Of a stretch of 64,000 nt of DNA, positions 33,635-43,122 are shown one piece after another (position 1 is the first letter of the stretch; the number at the start of each line of letters is the position of its first letter). Below the pieces are notes generated by a model, which was given only the letters and a program-made list of their open reading frames with translations, searched no databases and was not told the DNA's origin. The DNA is from an uncultured bacterium (GTDB lineage: Bacteria > Armatimonadota > Hebobacteria > CAIYQO01), in the NCBI GenBank assembly GCA_903928345.1, contig CAIYQO010000184.1:1-64000 (forward strand). The letters are read 5' to 3'. The position numbers were made by a program, and so were the translations under genes.

Positions 33635-35338
33635 ATGCCGGTCATTACCTTTTTTCCCGGTCCCACTCCGGTAGAGGTTGCGCCTGGCACGACGATCCTC
33701 GAGGCGGCGCGCCTGGCGCATCTGGTCATCGAGTCACCCTGTAACGGCATCGGCACCTGCGGGAAGTGCCGGGTGCAGATCGACCAGGTAGATGCCCACA
33801 TGCTTTCGATCCATGGAAAACATCATTTATCAGTAGCGGAAACCGCACAGGGATGGGTATTGGCCTGTCAGGCGTCAATACAGGGTGATATCAGCGTACA
33901 ATTGCCTACGACGACTTCGCAGGCGTTAAATATCCTGCAAGACGGGCATACCCTCGATATCCCTATCACCCCCGCCGTCGGCAAGCGGTATGATGCCACA
34001 TCCGGGGAGACTGTGGTCTTCGTGACTGGGCGTGAGATCACCCGAGAATACGGTGATTCGACGGCATCCCTCTACGGAGTAGTGGTGGATATCGGCACAA
34101 CCACATTAGTGGTCGCCTTCATCGATTTACAGACGGGACAGGAACTGGCGGCACACTCGGCGTTAAATCCGCAAAGCCTGCACGCGCAGGATGTGCTGTC
34201 CCGCATCAGTCTGGCCGTGACAACGGAGGGATTACGGCTGCTCCATGGATTGGTGATCGACGAGATCAACCGCGGGATTCGGGCAGTGTGCACACGGACC
34301 GGTATCCCGCGGGAGTCCATCTATGAGGTAGTGTTCAGCGGCAATACCAGCATGCTGCACCTGGCGACCGGTACCGATCCCTCGACCCTCGGTAAATATC
34401 CCTATCGGTCACGTATTGTCGGCGACGAATATCGCGACGCAGCCGCGACCGGCCTGGCCATCGCGCCGGGTGGAGTCGTCTATCTGCCCCCCATCATTTC
34501 CGGCTTCGTCGGTGCGGATATTACTGCAGGCTTGCTCGCGTCTCAACTCCACCGGGCTACTGATACCGTCCTCTTTGTGGATATCGGCACCAATGGCGAG
34601 ATGGCCCTGGCACACGGAGGACGGCTGATCGCCACATCAACCGCGGCGGGACCTGCCTTTGAAGGCATGAATATCACGCATGGGATGCGGGCAGGCCATG
34701 GCGCGATTGATACATTTGCGATTCGAGAGGATGGCACGGTGTCCCTGACGACCTTGGGGCAGGCGCCGGCGCAAGGCATCTGCGGCAGCGGGCTGGTGGA
34801 TATCGTCGGCGCACTGGTGGCGCATGGAGCCATCACCTCACCGGGACGTTTCGCAGCGCCGGATGATCCCACGCTGTCCTCGGATATACGCGCGCGGTTA
34901 TTCCAGCGGGAGGGCAAGACGGTCTTCGACCTTGCCGATGGGGTATGGCTCACCCAGAAGGATATCCGGCAGGTGCAACTGGCAAAGGGGGCGATTCGCG
35001 CGGGCATCGATGCTTTGCTGCGGCATGCCGGCATACCTGCGGCAGCGGTCGACCGCGTGTTGATCGCCGGCTCGTTCGGCTACCATCTCCGCGCGCAAAG
35101 CCTACTGGATCTGGGGTTGTTGCCACCGGAGTTTACCGGCAAGGTAGCCTTTATTGGCAACACGTCGAAAACCGGTGGGCAAGCCTTGTTAATCAACCAG
35201 CCGTCACGCGCGGAGATGCAGCAGGTGGTCGGCGCTGTCGAATCGGTAGAATTGGCGGATGCCCCGGAGTTCCAGCAGCATTTCGTCCGCTGCCTGGGCT
35301 TTGAGGAAGGCTATCGACGCGGGTGGGTGACCGCGTGA
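33635..35338 (+). CDS. RACo-like corrinoid activation protein (2Fe-2S + ASKHA/DUF4445)
   Basis: N-terminal ESPCNGIGTCGKCRVQ...LACQ; VVDIGTTTLVVAFIDLQTG; VLFVDIGTNGEMAL; VLIAGSFGYHL. Confidence 0.92.
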   Translation: MPVITFFPGPTPVEVAPGTTILEAARLAHLVIESPCNGIGTCGKCRVQIDQVDAHMLSIHGKHHLSVAETAQGWVLACQASIQGDISVQLPTTTSQALNILQDGHTLDIPITPAVGKRYDATSGETVVFVTGREITREYGDSTASLYGVVVDIGTTTLVVAFIDLQTGQELAAHSALNPQSLHAQDVLSRISLAVTTEGLRLLHGLVIDEINRGIRAVCTRTGIPRESIYEVVFSGNTSMLHLATGTDPSTLGKYPYRSRIVGDEYRDAAATGLAIAPGGVVYLPPIISGFVGADITAGLLASQLHRATDTVLFVDIGTNGEMALAHGGRLIATSTAAGPAFEGMNITHGMRAGHGAIDTFAIREDGTVSLTTLGQAPAQGICGSGLVDIVGALVAHGAITSPGRFAAPDDPTLSSDIRARLFQREGKTVFDLADGVWLTQKDIRQVQLAKGAIRAGIDALLRHAGIPAAAVDRVLIAGSFGYHLRAQSLLDLGLLPPEFTGKVAFIGNTSKTGGQALLINQPSRAEMQQVVGAVESVELADAPEFQQHFVRCLGFEEGYRRGWVTA

Positions 35339-35363
35339 CGATGACCCACCCGCGATGACGCAC

Positions 35364-36305
35364 CTATTCCTGGAAGAGCGCCGTACTCAGGTAGCGTTCA
35401 CCGGTGCTGGGGAACACCGTCACGATGACTTTGCCAGCATTCTCCGGTCGTCGGGCAATGGCCAACGCCGCAAACGCCGCCGCGCCGGATGAGATGCCCA
35501 CCAGGACACCTTCTTCCCGCGCCAACCGCCGCCCCGTCGTGATGGCTTCATCGTTCTTCACCGTGAAGACTTCATCCAGAATATCCACATTGAGCACTTC
35601 AGGTACGAAACCGGCGCCAATCCCCTGGATTTTATGTGGTCCGGGACTGCCGCCGGACAGCACCGGGGAGTCGAAGGGTTCCACGGCGATGATTTGCACC
35701 TCGGGTTTTCGGGCTTTCAGCACTTCGCCGACCCCGGTGATGGTGCCGCCGGTGCCGACGCCTGCCACGAAAATATCCACCGCGCCAGCGGTTTCCGTCC
35801 AGATCTCCTCAGCCGTGGTGCGGCGGTGAATCTCCGGATTGGCCGGATTACGGAACTGCTGGGGGAGGAATGCACCAGGTATCTGGGCCGCCAACTCCTC
35901 GGCCTTCCGGACCGCGCCGCGCATCCCTTCGGCGCCCGGCGTCAACACCAGTTCGGCGCCATAGGCTTTGAGGAGGGTACGGCGCTCCTGGCTCATGGAA
36001 TCCGGCATGGTGAGGATGAGGCGATAGCCCCGCGCCGCGGCCACCAGTGCGAGACCGATGCCCGTGTTGCCGCTGGTGGGTTCGATAATAACGGTGTCCT
36101 GGTGAATGATACCTCGGTCCTCACCATCCTTGATCATTGCGTAGGCGATGCGGTCCTTCACGCTGCCACCGGGATTGCGGCTTTCCAGTTTGGCATAGAC
36201 ATCCGCCACCGCGCCAACCGTGACGCGAGACAATTTTAATAAGGTCGTTGTGCCGATGGCCTGGGTGAGTGTAGTCACCGCAGTGCCGTCTTGTAGAGTA
36301 CTCAT
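35364..36305 (-). CDS. cysK: Cysteine synthase A-type PLP enzyme
   Basis: [52 protein letters not shown]. Confidence 0.9.
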   Translation of the reverse strand: MSTLQDGTAVTTLTQAIGTTTLLKLSRVTVGAVADVYAKLESRNPGGSVKDRIAYAMIKDGEDRGIIHQDTVIIEPTSGNTGIGLALVAAARGYRLILTMPDSMSQERRTLLKAYGAELVLTPGAEGMRGAVRKAEELAAQIPGAFLPQQFRNPANPEIHRRTTAEEIWTETAGAVDIFVAGVGTGGTITGVGEVLKARKPEVQIIAVEPFDSPVLSGGSPGPHKIQGIGAGFVPEVLNVDILDEVFTVKNDEAITTGRRLAREEGVLVGISSGAAAFAALAIARRPENAGKVIVTVFPSTGERYLSTALFQE

Positions 36306-36326
36306 CTCATGAAGCCTCCCATTGAT

Positions 36327-37205
36327 TCAGATGCCAGCAGCAACTTGCTGAACGGCGTTCGTTTCCAACGCCAGCAGGTGGTCCGCCCACTTCGCCGCCC
36401 ATTCCCGCAGGGCTTGTGCCTCCAGCGGCGTGGGCACACGGGACTCGGTATGGGTGATGATACGCTCCGCGAGGCGTCGATAGATACTTGCCTGCTCGGA
36501 GGCGGGGGCAGCCTCGATGGTGGTCTTCCCCTGTAATTCGCTATGGGTCACCGTCACGGAACGCGGCACATACGCCATCACCTGCGTGTGGGTCTGCGCT
36601 ACGAAGTCGTCGATGATCTCACGCGCATAACTGGCATTCATCGAATTGGCGATGAGACCACCCAGCAACGCGCCCCCCGTGTTGGAATATTTCTGGATGC
36701 CTTTGAACAGGTTGTTCGCGGCATAGATGGCCATGAAGTCGGCGGACGAGACGGTGAAGACGTGCTGGGCAATACCCTCACGAATCGGCACGGCGAATCC
36801 ACCGCAGACCACGTCTCCGAGCACGTCATATACGACAATGTCGAGATCGAGCGCCTCAAAGATGCGCTGCTGCTTGAATACCTCGACAGCCGAGATGATG
36901 CCACGTCCCGCGCACCCGACGCCAGGCGCCGGGCCACCCGCTTCGACGCAATAGACACCGGCGAACCCTTCGAAGATCAGGTCATCGGCCTTCACCTTCC
37001 CCCGTTCACGCAGGGTATCCAGCACGGTGGGGATGTATTGCCCGCCCCGCAGCGTATTGGTCGAATCGCTTTTAGGGTCGCACCCGAATTGCATTACGCG
37101 ATAACCGGCATCCGCGAGCGCCGCGGTAATATTCGACGTGGTGGTGGATTTCCCGATGCCACCTTTGCCATAAATGGCGACTTGCTTGATGACTTTCGTG
37201 CTCAC
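36327..37205 (-). CDS. Nitrogenase iron protein-like (NifH/MarH-like)
   Basis: IYGKGGIGKSTTTSNITAALADAG, FGCDPKSDST, CVEAGGPAPGVGCAGRGII, YDVLGDVVCGGFAVPIREG. Confidence 0.92.
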   Translation of the reverse strand: MSTKVIKQVAIYGKGGIGKSTTTSNITAALADAGYRVMQFGCDPKSDSTNTLRGGQYIPTVLDTLRERGKVKADDLIFEGFAGVYCVEAGGPAPGVGCAGRGIISAVEVFKQQRIFEALDLDIVVYDVLGDVVCGGFAVPIREGIAQHVFTVSSADFMAIYAANNLFKGIQKYSNTGGALLGGLIANSMNASYAREIIDDFVAQTHTQVMAYVPRSVTVTHSELQGKTTIEAAPASEQASIYRRLAERIITHTESRVPTPLEAQALREWAAKWADHLLALETNAVQQVAAGI

Positions 37206-37561
37206 GAGTTACCTTCTTTCTGACAGGCGCGCTGAAACGGAATGGATTGCACGACCCGCTGCAGGGCTTGATCGATCTCATCATGGATCACCACCACGTG
37301 CAGTCCGGCGGCGATGACGGCTTCATGGGCCCCCGGCCCGATCCGGGCCACCACCACGAACGGACAATCCTGGATGGCGGCAATACTGCGCGACAAGGCG
37401 TCATCATGCTCGTCCGGGTCAGCCTGGCATGCCGGTACGTTGGTACGGGTGTCCAGCAGGTGCACTGACCCGTCACGATACGCGTAGACGAGAAACTGCG
37501 TCGCACCACCGAAGTGCTGCGTGATAGTGCGTCCTGGATGACTGGCCACGGCGATGCGCAT
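37202..37561 (-). CDS. NifX/NafY-like dinitrogenase cofactor-binding family protein
   Basis: MRIAVASHPGRTITQHFGGATQFLVYAY...DCPFVVVARIGPGAHEAVIAAGLHVVVIHDEIDQAL. Confidence 0.85.
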   Translation of the reverse strand: MRIAVASHPGRTITQHFGGATQFLVYAYRDGSVHLLDTRTNVPACQADPDEHDDALSRSIAAIQDCPFVVVARIGPGAHEAVIAAGLHVVVIHDEIDQALQRVVQSIPFQRACQKEGNS

Positions 37562-37582
37562 TCCAATCCCCTTGTGTCATTC

Positions 37583-37644
37583 CTACTATTCCGGTCTGAA
37601 TAGTAGTTCGTTTCCAGTATACTTGAGAAGGCCGTCACTGTCAA
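37583..37644 (-). promoter_or_regulatory. Sigma70 promoter with shared operator upstream of NifX-NifH-CysK operon
   Basis: Minus strand TTGACA (37644-39), 17 nt, TATACT (37621-16), then CTACTATTC-AGACCG-GAATAGTAG (37606-37583), perfect 9-bp arms. Confidence 0.8.
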
Positions 37645-37692
37645 TACTTCATCGGCGACGAAGCTTCCACGTGTGCTCGGTGCACAGGAGGC

Positions 37693-37722
37693 AAAAAAGG
37701 AGCGAGTCGACTGACTCGCTCC
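37693..37722 (-). terminator. Rho-independent terminator (minus strand)
   Basis: Minus strand GGAGCGAGTC-AGTC-GACTCGCTCC followed by TTTTTT. Confidence 0.85.
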
Positions 37723-37749
37723 GTGGTGCATGGCGGCTATCTACTGAGC

Positions 37750-38262
37750 CTATGTGCGATCTTCAACGCCGCGGCTCTCCCCGCAGCATCCATCAGGCGG
37801 ACCAAACAACGCGCCGTATATTGCCGAGGCAAAGCACCATTGGGTAAGACCAGCGATGGCGGCGAACGTGATGATGAAGCAGGAGGGGATGTAGATCAAA
37901 TAGGCGTTATGGGTGAAATAGCCGGCCCCGCACAGCAGATACATCATCGCGCCGATGGTACAGCCGAAACGGCGCGGTGTGCCATGGGGTGGGATGGGAC
38001 CACGCCCGATTATTGGCATGATCAGCACGTTATACAGACGATCATACACACTGCGGTCAGTCATCCCCCCGGTCAGGGTCATGAACCCGAGCAGGAGAAA
38101 ATACCAGCCATTGCCCCACACAAGGCCCAATACGCCGCAACAGGCGCAGGCAAGTGGCGTCCACCGTGCCAATCCTGCGATGCGTGGCATGCCATCGAGT
38201 ACCGTGCTGGGAAACCCCTGTGACAACAGCAATTGCCGAGTTTTTCCCGTCACCATCACCAA
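37750..38262 (-). CDS. Membrane protein, DUF4395-like
   Basis: Hydrophobic segments with [28 protein letters not shown]...YDRLYN; TM-rich C-terminus. Confidence 0.6.
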   Translation of the reverse strand: MVMVTGKTRQLLLSQGFPSTVLDGMPRIAGLARWTPLACACCGVLGLVWGNGWYFLLLGFMTLTGGMTDRSVYDRLYNVLIMPIIGRGPIPPHGTPRRFGCTIGAMMYLLCGAGYFTHNAYLIYIPSCFIITFAAIAGLTQWCFASAIYGALFGPPDGCCGESRGVEDRT

Positions 38263-39140
38263 CCTCGCACAGCCAGTCGTTCCGCTTCAGGGATCGTATT
38301 CATCTCCAGCCCGCGCATCGGCTCTCCCAGCCCCGCGGAGACTTCCGCCAATATCTCCGGTCGATCAAAGTAGGTCGTCGCCGTCACCATCGCTTTGGCG
38401 CGTCCCGCGGGATCGGAGGATTTGAAGATGCCGCTGCCGACAAACACGGCTTCAGCGCCGAGTTGCATCATGAGGGCTGCATCGGCAGGGATCGCCACGC
38501 CGCCGGCGGAGAAGTTCGGCACTGGCAGCTTGCCGTGCTCGTGGATGAACTGAACCAGATCGTAGGGAGCGCCTAGCTCTTTTGCCACCATCATCAACTC
38601 GTCTTCACGCATGCCCTGGATGCGGCGCATCTCACTCATCACGGTACGCATATGGCGCACGGCTTCGACGATGTTCCCGGAACCGGCTTCCCCTTTGGTG
38701 CGGATCATCGCCGCGCCTTCCCCGATGCGACGGAGCGCTTCGCCCAAATCTCGGCACCCGCACACGAACGGCACTTTGAAAGCATGCTTGTCGATATGGT
38801 AGCGGTCATCGGCGGGGGTCAGCACTTCGGATTCGTCGATGAAATCGACTTCCAGGGCTTGCAGGATTTGCGCCTCCGCGAAGTGGCCGATACGCGCCTT
38901 GGCCATCACTGGGATCGAGACCGAGGCCTTGATCTCTTTGATCATCGCGGGGTCACTCATGCGCGCCACGCCGCCTTGCGCGCGGATATCCGCCGGCACG
39001 CGCTCCAACGCCATCACGGCGACCGCGCCGGCCTCTTCGGCGATTTTGGCCTGCTCCGGATTCGTGACATCCATAATGACGCCGCCGCGCAACATTTCCG
39101 CTAACCCGACCTTGGTTCGCCAGGTAGATCGTTCAGACAT
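38256..39140 (-). CDS. pdxS: Pyridoxal 5'-phosphate synthase subunit PdxS
   Basis: [53 protein letters not shown]. Confidence 0.96.
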   Translation of the reverse strand: MSERSTWRTKVGLAEMLRGGVIMDVTNPEQAKIAEEAGAVAVMALERVPADIRAQGGVARMSDPAMIKEIKASVSIPVMAKARIGHFAEAQILQALEVDFIDESEVLTPADDRYHIDKHAFKVPFVCGCRDLGEALRRIGEGAAMIRTKGEAGSGNIVEAVRHMRTVMSEMRRIQGMREDELMMVAKELGAPYDLVQFIHEHGKLPVPNFSAGGVAIPADAALMMQLGAEAVFVGSGIFKSSDPAGRAKAMVTATTYFDRPEILAEVSAGLGEPMRGLEMNTIPEAERLAVRGW

Positions 39141-39172
39141 GATCGAGATACTCCTTCACAAAATAACCGATT

Positions 39173-40099
39173 TTACACCGCCTGGAATGCCGCAGTCGAG
39201 AGATAACGGTCACCGCTATCGGGAAAGACGGTGACGATCAGCTTGCCGGCGTTTTCTGGTCGATTAGCGACCTGGACGGCGGCCCAGGCTGCCGCGCCGG
39301 ACGATAAGCCGACGAACAAGCCTTCCTGGCGTGCCAGGGTGATCGCCATTTGAATGGCATCATCCGAGGGGACCAGCATCACTTCATCGATGACGCTCCG
39401 GTTTAAGACGGTGGGGATAAATCCCGCGCCGATGCCTTGAATGGGGTGTGGTCCCCGTCGCCCTTCCGTCAACATCGGAGAGGCCTGTGGTTCAAGTGCG
39501 ATCACCTGAATCCGCGGATTCATCTCTTTCAGGAATTGTCCCGCACCGGTGACCGTCCCCCCGGAGCCAACCCCGGCGATGAAGATATCGATCTGCCCTT
39601 CGGTGGCCCGCCAGATTTCCGGTCCGGTCGTCAGGCGGTGAATGGTCGGGTTGGCGGGATTATCAAATTGTTGCAATTGGAGATAGCGGGAGTCGGAGGC
39701 TGCCAGCTCATTCGCCCGGCTTATGGCACCGGACATCCCTTCACTTGCGGGTGTAAGCTCAAGGGTGGCGCCCAGGAGCTTCAACACCTGGCGTCGTTCT
39801 TGCGAAAAGGACTCCGGCATCACGAGCGTGAGTTGATAGCCACGGGCGGCGCAGACCCAGGCCAGCGCAATACCGGTGTTGCCGCTAGTGGGCTCGACGA
39901 AGATGGTCTCGGAAGTCACCAGGCCGGCGCGTTCCGCTGCCTCGATCATCGCGACCCCAATGCGATCTTTCACGCTACTGGCAGGATTGAACATCTCCAG
40001 TTTGGCTAAAATCGTCGCGGTGTTGGCGCCAACCACACGGTTGAGACGCACGAGGGGGGTATTACCGATGAGTTTTGTCGCATCATGGGCGTAATCCAT
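39173..40099 (-). CDS. Cysteine synthase-type PLP enzyme
   Basis: [62 protein letters not shown]. Confidence 0.9.
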   Translation of the reverse strand: MDYAHDATKLIGNTPLVRLNRVVGANTATILAKLEMFNPASSVKDRIGVAMIEAAERAGLVTSETIFVEPTSGNTGIALAWVCAARGYQLTLVMPESFSQERRQVLKLLGATLELTPASEGMSGAISRANELAASDSRYLQLQQFDNPANPTIHRLTTGPEIWRATEGQIDIFIAGVGSGGTVTGAGQFLKEMNPRIQVIALEPQASPMLTEGRRGPHPIQGIGAGFIPTVLNRSVIDEVMLVPSDDAIQMAITLARQEGLFVGLSSGAAAWAAVQVANRPENAGKLIVTVFPDSGDRYLSTAAFQAV

Positions 40100-40126
40100 G
40101 GGTCATCCTTTCAGACACCGCAGCGG

Positions 40127-40570
40127 TCAGATGTTGAACATTAACACGGTGTTCATTTCTTTGGCGCGTTGTCGCTCGACCAGGCTGGCCAGGCTGATAT
40201 TCGCAAACACCTGGATCAGGGCCTGACTGGCCTCTTCCCAAATATCGACCAACGCACATTGCTCAGGATGGCTGCAACACCCCACTCCCGTTGGGCATTC
40301 CGAGAGGACGAGTGGGCCTTCCAATACTTCGATAATATCGGCCAAGGAGATATCGGCAGCAGGACGCGTCAGCACATACCCGCCATGTGAGCCTCGGGTA
40401 GCCGTGACCAGGCTGGCCTTGCGCAACAGCACCATGAGTTGTTCCAGATAGGTGGCCGGTAAATGTTGCCGCTCGGCAATTTCTTTCACCATTAACGGGC
40501 TTTGCCCGTCACTGAGCGCGAGTGCCAACATGGCACGGACGCCATATGTTGAACGTGTTGATAGCTTCAT
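40127..40570 (-). CDS. Rrf2-family transcriptional regulator (CymR/IscR-like), second copy
   Basis: MKLSTRSTYGVRAMLALALSDG, GSHGGYVLTRPAADISLADIIEVLEG, ECPTGVGCCSHPEQCALV; start at 40570. Confidence 0.93.
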   Translation of the reverse strand: MKLSTRSTYGVRAMLALALSDGQSPLMVKEIAERQHLPATYLEQLMVLLRKASLVTATRGSHGGYVLTRPAADISLADIIEVLEGPLVLSECPTGVGCCSHPEQCALVDIWEEASQALIQVFANISLASLVERQRAKEMNTVLMFNI

Positions 40571-40618
40571 CGCAGTAACCTCTGTTGCGCAACTCTCAGG
40601 AAAGAGCAACGTTCAAGC

Positions 40619-40676
40619 AAAGTAGTTCGCTCGGAAGGGTCAACATGAGTATAGATTTGATGCCCCGATATGTCAA
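40619..40676 (-). promoter_or_regulatory. Sigma70 promoter of Rrf2 gene with degenerate shared operator (autoregulation candidate)
   Basis: Minus strand TTGACA (40676-71), 17 nt, TATACT (40653-48), then TGACCCTTC-CGAGCG-AACTACTTT (40642-40619). Confidence 0.55.
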
Positions 40677-40748
40677 TATCGCCATTAGCCAGGCCTTCAT
40701 TTTGGCATCTTTGACCGACTCAACCCCGTGACCTTACTGAAACTCATG

Positions 40749-40780
40749 TTGACAGCAATGTATTCCGACATGTAAACTTG
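40749..40780 (+). promoter_or_regulatory. Promoter with shared operator upstream of corrinoid protein
   Basis: TTGACA (40749-54), 18 nt, TAAACT (40773-78); AATGTATTC-CGACAT-GTAAACTTG (40757-40780) overlaps spacer and -10. Confidence 0.65.
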
Positions 40781-40839
40781 TAATCGAGATGCCGGTCTGG
40801 GAATCGGTCGCTTCTGATCTGTGCAAGGGAGAAACCGTC

Positions 40840-41508
40840 ATGTCTGATACGAAAATCACTCTGTATGCGGCGCTGTCCGATGCCGTAGTGGAGATGGATG
40901 AGGAACGAGCCATTACAACAGCGCAGCAGGTCGTTGCGCAACACTTCGACGCCTATGAGGCGATAGCCGAAGGCTTGGCGCCTGGGATGGCACGCGCCGG
41001 GCAGTTATTCGAAGAGGATGAATACTTTGTTCCGGAACTCTTGCTCTGCGCGGATGCCATGTATGCGGGGATCAACGTCTTGCAGCCGCATGTATGCCGG
41101 GAAGACGTCCCACAACAGCAGACCGTCGTGATCGGGGTGATTGAAGGTGATACGCACGATATCGGGAAGAATTTAGTGAAGCTGATGCTCGCCTCCGCGG
41201 GATTTATCGTCATCGACCTGGGGCGCGATGTGCCGCCGCAACGCTTTGTGGAGACCGCCAGAGAATCCGGGGCTGTCCTGATCGCCCTCTCAACGCTGAT
41301 GACGACGACCATGGACGGCCTCGCTGAAGTGATTCGCCTCCTGGAGCGCAACAAGGAACGCGACCAGTATAAAGTGATGGTCGGCGGCGCGCCGATCTCG
41401 CTGGCCTTTGCCAAAAAAATCGGCGCGGATGGGTACGCTCGCGATGCCTCGGAAGCGGTGCGTCTCGCACGGCAGCTAGTCGGGCAAGCCGTCGCACATA
41501 CCGGGTAA
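40840..41508 (+). CDS. Corrinoid (B12-binding) protein, methyltransferase cognate type
   Basis: B12-binding motif GVIEGDTHDIGKNLVKLMLASAGFIVIDLGRDVPPQRFV; start ATG 40840 with RBS AAGGGAG. Confidence 0.93.
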   Translation: MSDTKITLYAALSDAVVEMDEERAITTAQQVVAQHFDAYEAIAEGLAPGMARAGQLFEEDEYFVPELLLCADAMYAGINVLQPHVCREDVPQQQTVVIGVIEGDTHDIGKNLVKLMLASAGFIVIDLGRDVPPQRFVETARESGAVLIALSTLMTTTMDGLAEVIRLLERNKERDQYKVMVGGAPISLAFAKKIGADGYARDASEAVRLARQLVGQAVAHTG

Positions 41509-41552
41509 GCTGACTTGTATCACGCAATTGAGCGCGCACGAAGGACAACTCC

Positions 41553-42731
41553 ATGACTCATGACGCACAGACAGCATTTCATTTTGATGTTCCACACGAC
41601 CGCCGGGACACTTATAGCCAGAAATGGATGAACCTTCCCACGACGGATTGCATCGCCATGTGCCTGGCGGATATGGATTTCCAGGCGCCGCAGGCCGTCA
41701 CCGACGCGTTTGCCGCGCGCGTCGCACATGGCATCTATGGCTATACGCATTATCCGGACGGATTGACGCAGCACATCACCGCATGGGTACAGCGCCGGTA
41801 CTCCTGGTCGGTCGCGGAGGAGTGGATCGCGATGAATGTCGGGGTGGTGGCCTCCCTGTGTACCATCATCCGTGCCCTCACCCAGGAAGGCGACCGTGTC
41901 ATCATTCAGACACCGGTCTATACACCGTTCTTCACCTCGATCCGCAACAATCAGCGGGTCGTCGTCGAGAATCAGTTAGTACTGGAAGACGGTCACTACC
42001 AGATGGATTTCGACGCGCTGGAAGCGCAGGCGCGCAGCGCCAAACTGCTCATTCTCTGTAATCCCCATAACCCGGTGGGACGCGTCTGGACTCGCGAAGA
42101 ACTGACCCGTGTAGGGGAAATCTGCCTGGCGCACGGCGTCACCATCGTCTCCGACGATATCCATTGCGACTTCGCCCTGTCGCGACCATACCAGGCGTTG
42201 GCAGCGCTGGACGACGCCTTCGCTCAGCAAAGCATCACCTGTCTGGCCGCCAGTAAAACCTTCAATATCGCCGGTCTGGATACGTCCTATGAGATTATTC
42301 CCAACCCGGATTTGCGGGAAAAGATCGCACGCGAGAAAGCCGGTCGGGGGATTAGCAAGCCCAATATGTTCGGCTTGCTCGCGTTGGAACAGGTCTATCA
42401 ACATGGTGATGCCTGGTTGGAAGCATTGTGCGCCTATTTACGCGCCAGCCATGCCTTGTTGCACGCGCATCTCGATCCGCTGGAACAGGTCCGCTGTACC
42501 ACACCCGAAGGCACCTACCTGGCCTGGCTCGATTGCCGGGCCTATGGGCGCACCAGCCGGGAATTGTGCGACTATCTGCTGCAGACCGCGCGTGTGCGCC
42601 TGACCCCCGGCCGCATCTTCGGCGCCACTGGCGAAGGATTCCTCCGGTTGAATTACGGCACGGACCACACAACATTACGCACGGGTCTGGAGCGGATCGC
42701 TGAAGCGTTCTCTGCACTGGCCCCGGCGTAA
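41553..42731 (+). CDS. MalY/PatB family aminotransferase, cystathionine beta-lyase / C-S lyase
   Basis: KWMNLPTTDCIAMCLADMDFQAPQAV, CNPHNPVGRVWTREEL, SDDIHCDF, AASKTFNIAGL. Confidence 0.92.
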   Translation: MTHDAQTAFHFDVPHDRRDTYSQKWMNLPTTDCIAMCLADMDFQAPQAVTDAFAARVAHGIYGYTHYPDGLTQHITAWVQRRYSWSVAEEWIAMNVGVVASLCTIIRALTQEGDRVIIQTPVYTPFFTSIRNNQRVVVENQLVLEDGHYQMDFDALEAQARSAKLLILCNPHNPVGRVWTREELTRVGEICLAHGVTIVSDDIHCDFALSRPYQALAALDDAFAQQSITCLAASKTFNIAGLDTSYEIIPNPDLREKIAREKAGRGISKPNMFGLLALEQVYQHGDAWLEALCAYLRASHALLHAHLDPLEQVRCTTPEGTYLAWLDCRAYGRTSRELCDYLLQTARVRLTPGRIFGATGEGFLRLNYGTDHTTLRTGLERIAEAFSALAPA

Positions 42732-42748
42732 GAGGAGCCGCTTAAATA

Positions 42749-42956
42749 TGTCGAACGCCCAACCGTGGCAACACTCCGTCCATCGCATGGCGACCAATAT
42801 CCGTCACCGCGTGCTCGAACATACCATTCGAAACGATGGCGGCTACCTCAGTCAGGCCTGTTCCGCCGCGGAATTATTCGCATACTCTATCAGCGCATTT
42901 TGCGCCTGGGACCGCTCAGCGAGCCACCCGTAGTATCAATAGCACCAGCATCATCA
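42749..42956 (+). pseudogene. Transketolase N-terminal fragment, frameshifted and truncated
   Basis: IRHRVLEHTIRNDGGYLSQACSAAELFA continues as LYQRILRLGPLSEPPV in another frame; no remainder of the protein. Confidence 0.65.
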
Positions 42957-42975
42957 CCAGCACGACGCCAACTCA

Positions 42976-43122
42976 TATCTGACGATTATCTGGAAGCCCC
43001 TGACGATTATCTGACGATTCAGTGCGCACCGCACTCGTCGAGGAAATGGCCAGTATCTCGCCCGCCTGAAAGTGCCCATCTGACGATTACGGCTTTTCAT
43101 CTGACGATTATCTGACGATTAC
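42976..43122. repeat. Cluster of short direct repeats ATCTGACGATT
   Basis: Unit (AT)CTGACGATT(A) recurs around 42977, 43000, 43010, 43080, 43099 and 43110, some back to back with 11-nt period. Confidence 0.75.

Noticed and set aside
42976-43122. CRISPR array
   Set aside because: Repeat unit is only ~11 nt, partly back to back, irregularly spaced, with no spacers of uniform length and no cas genes.
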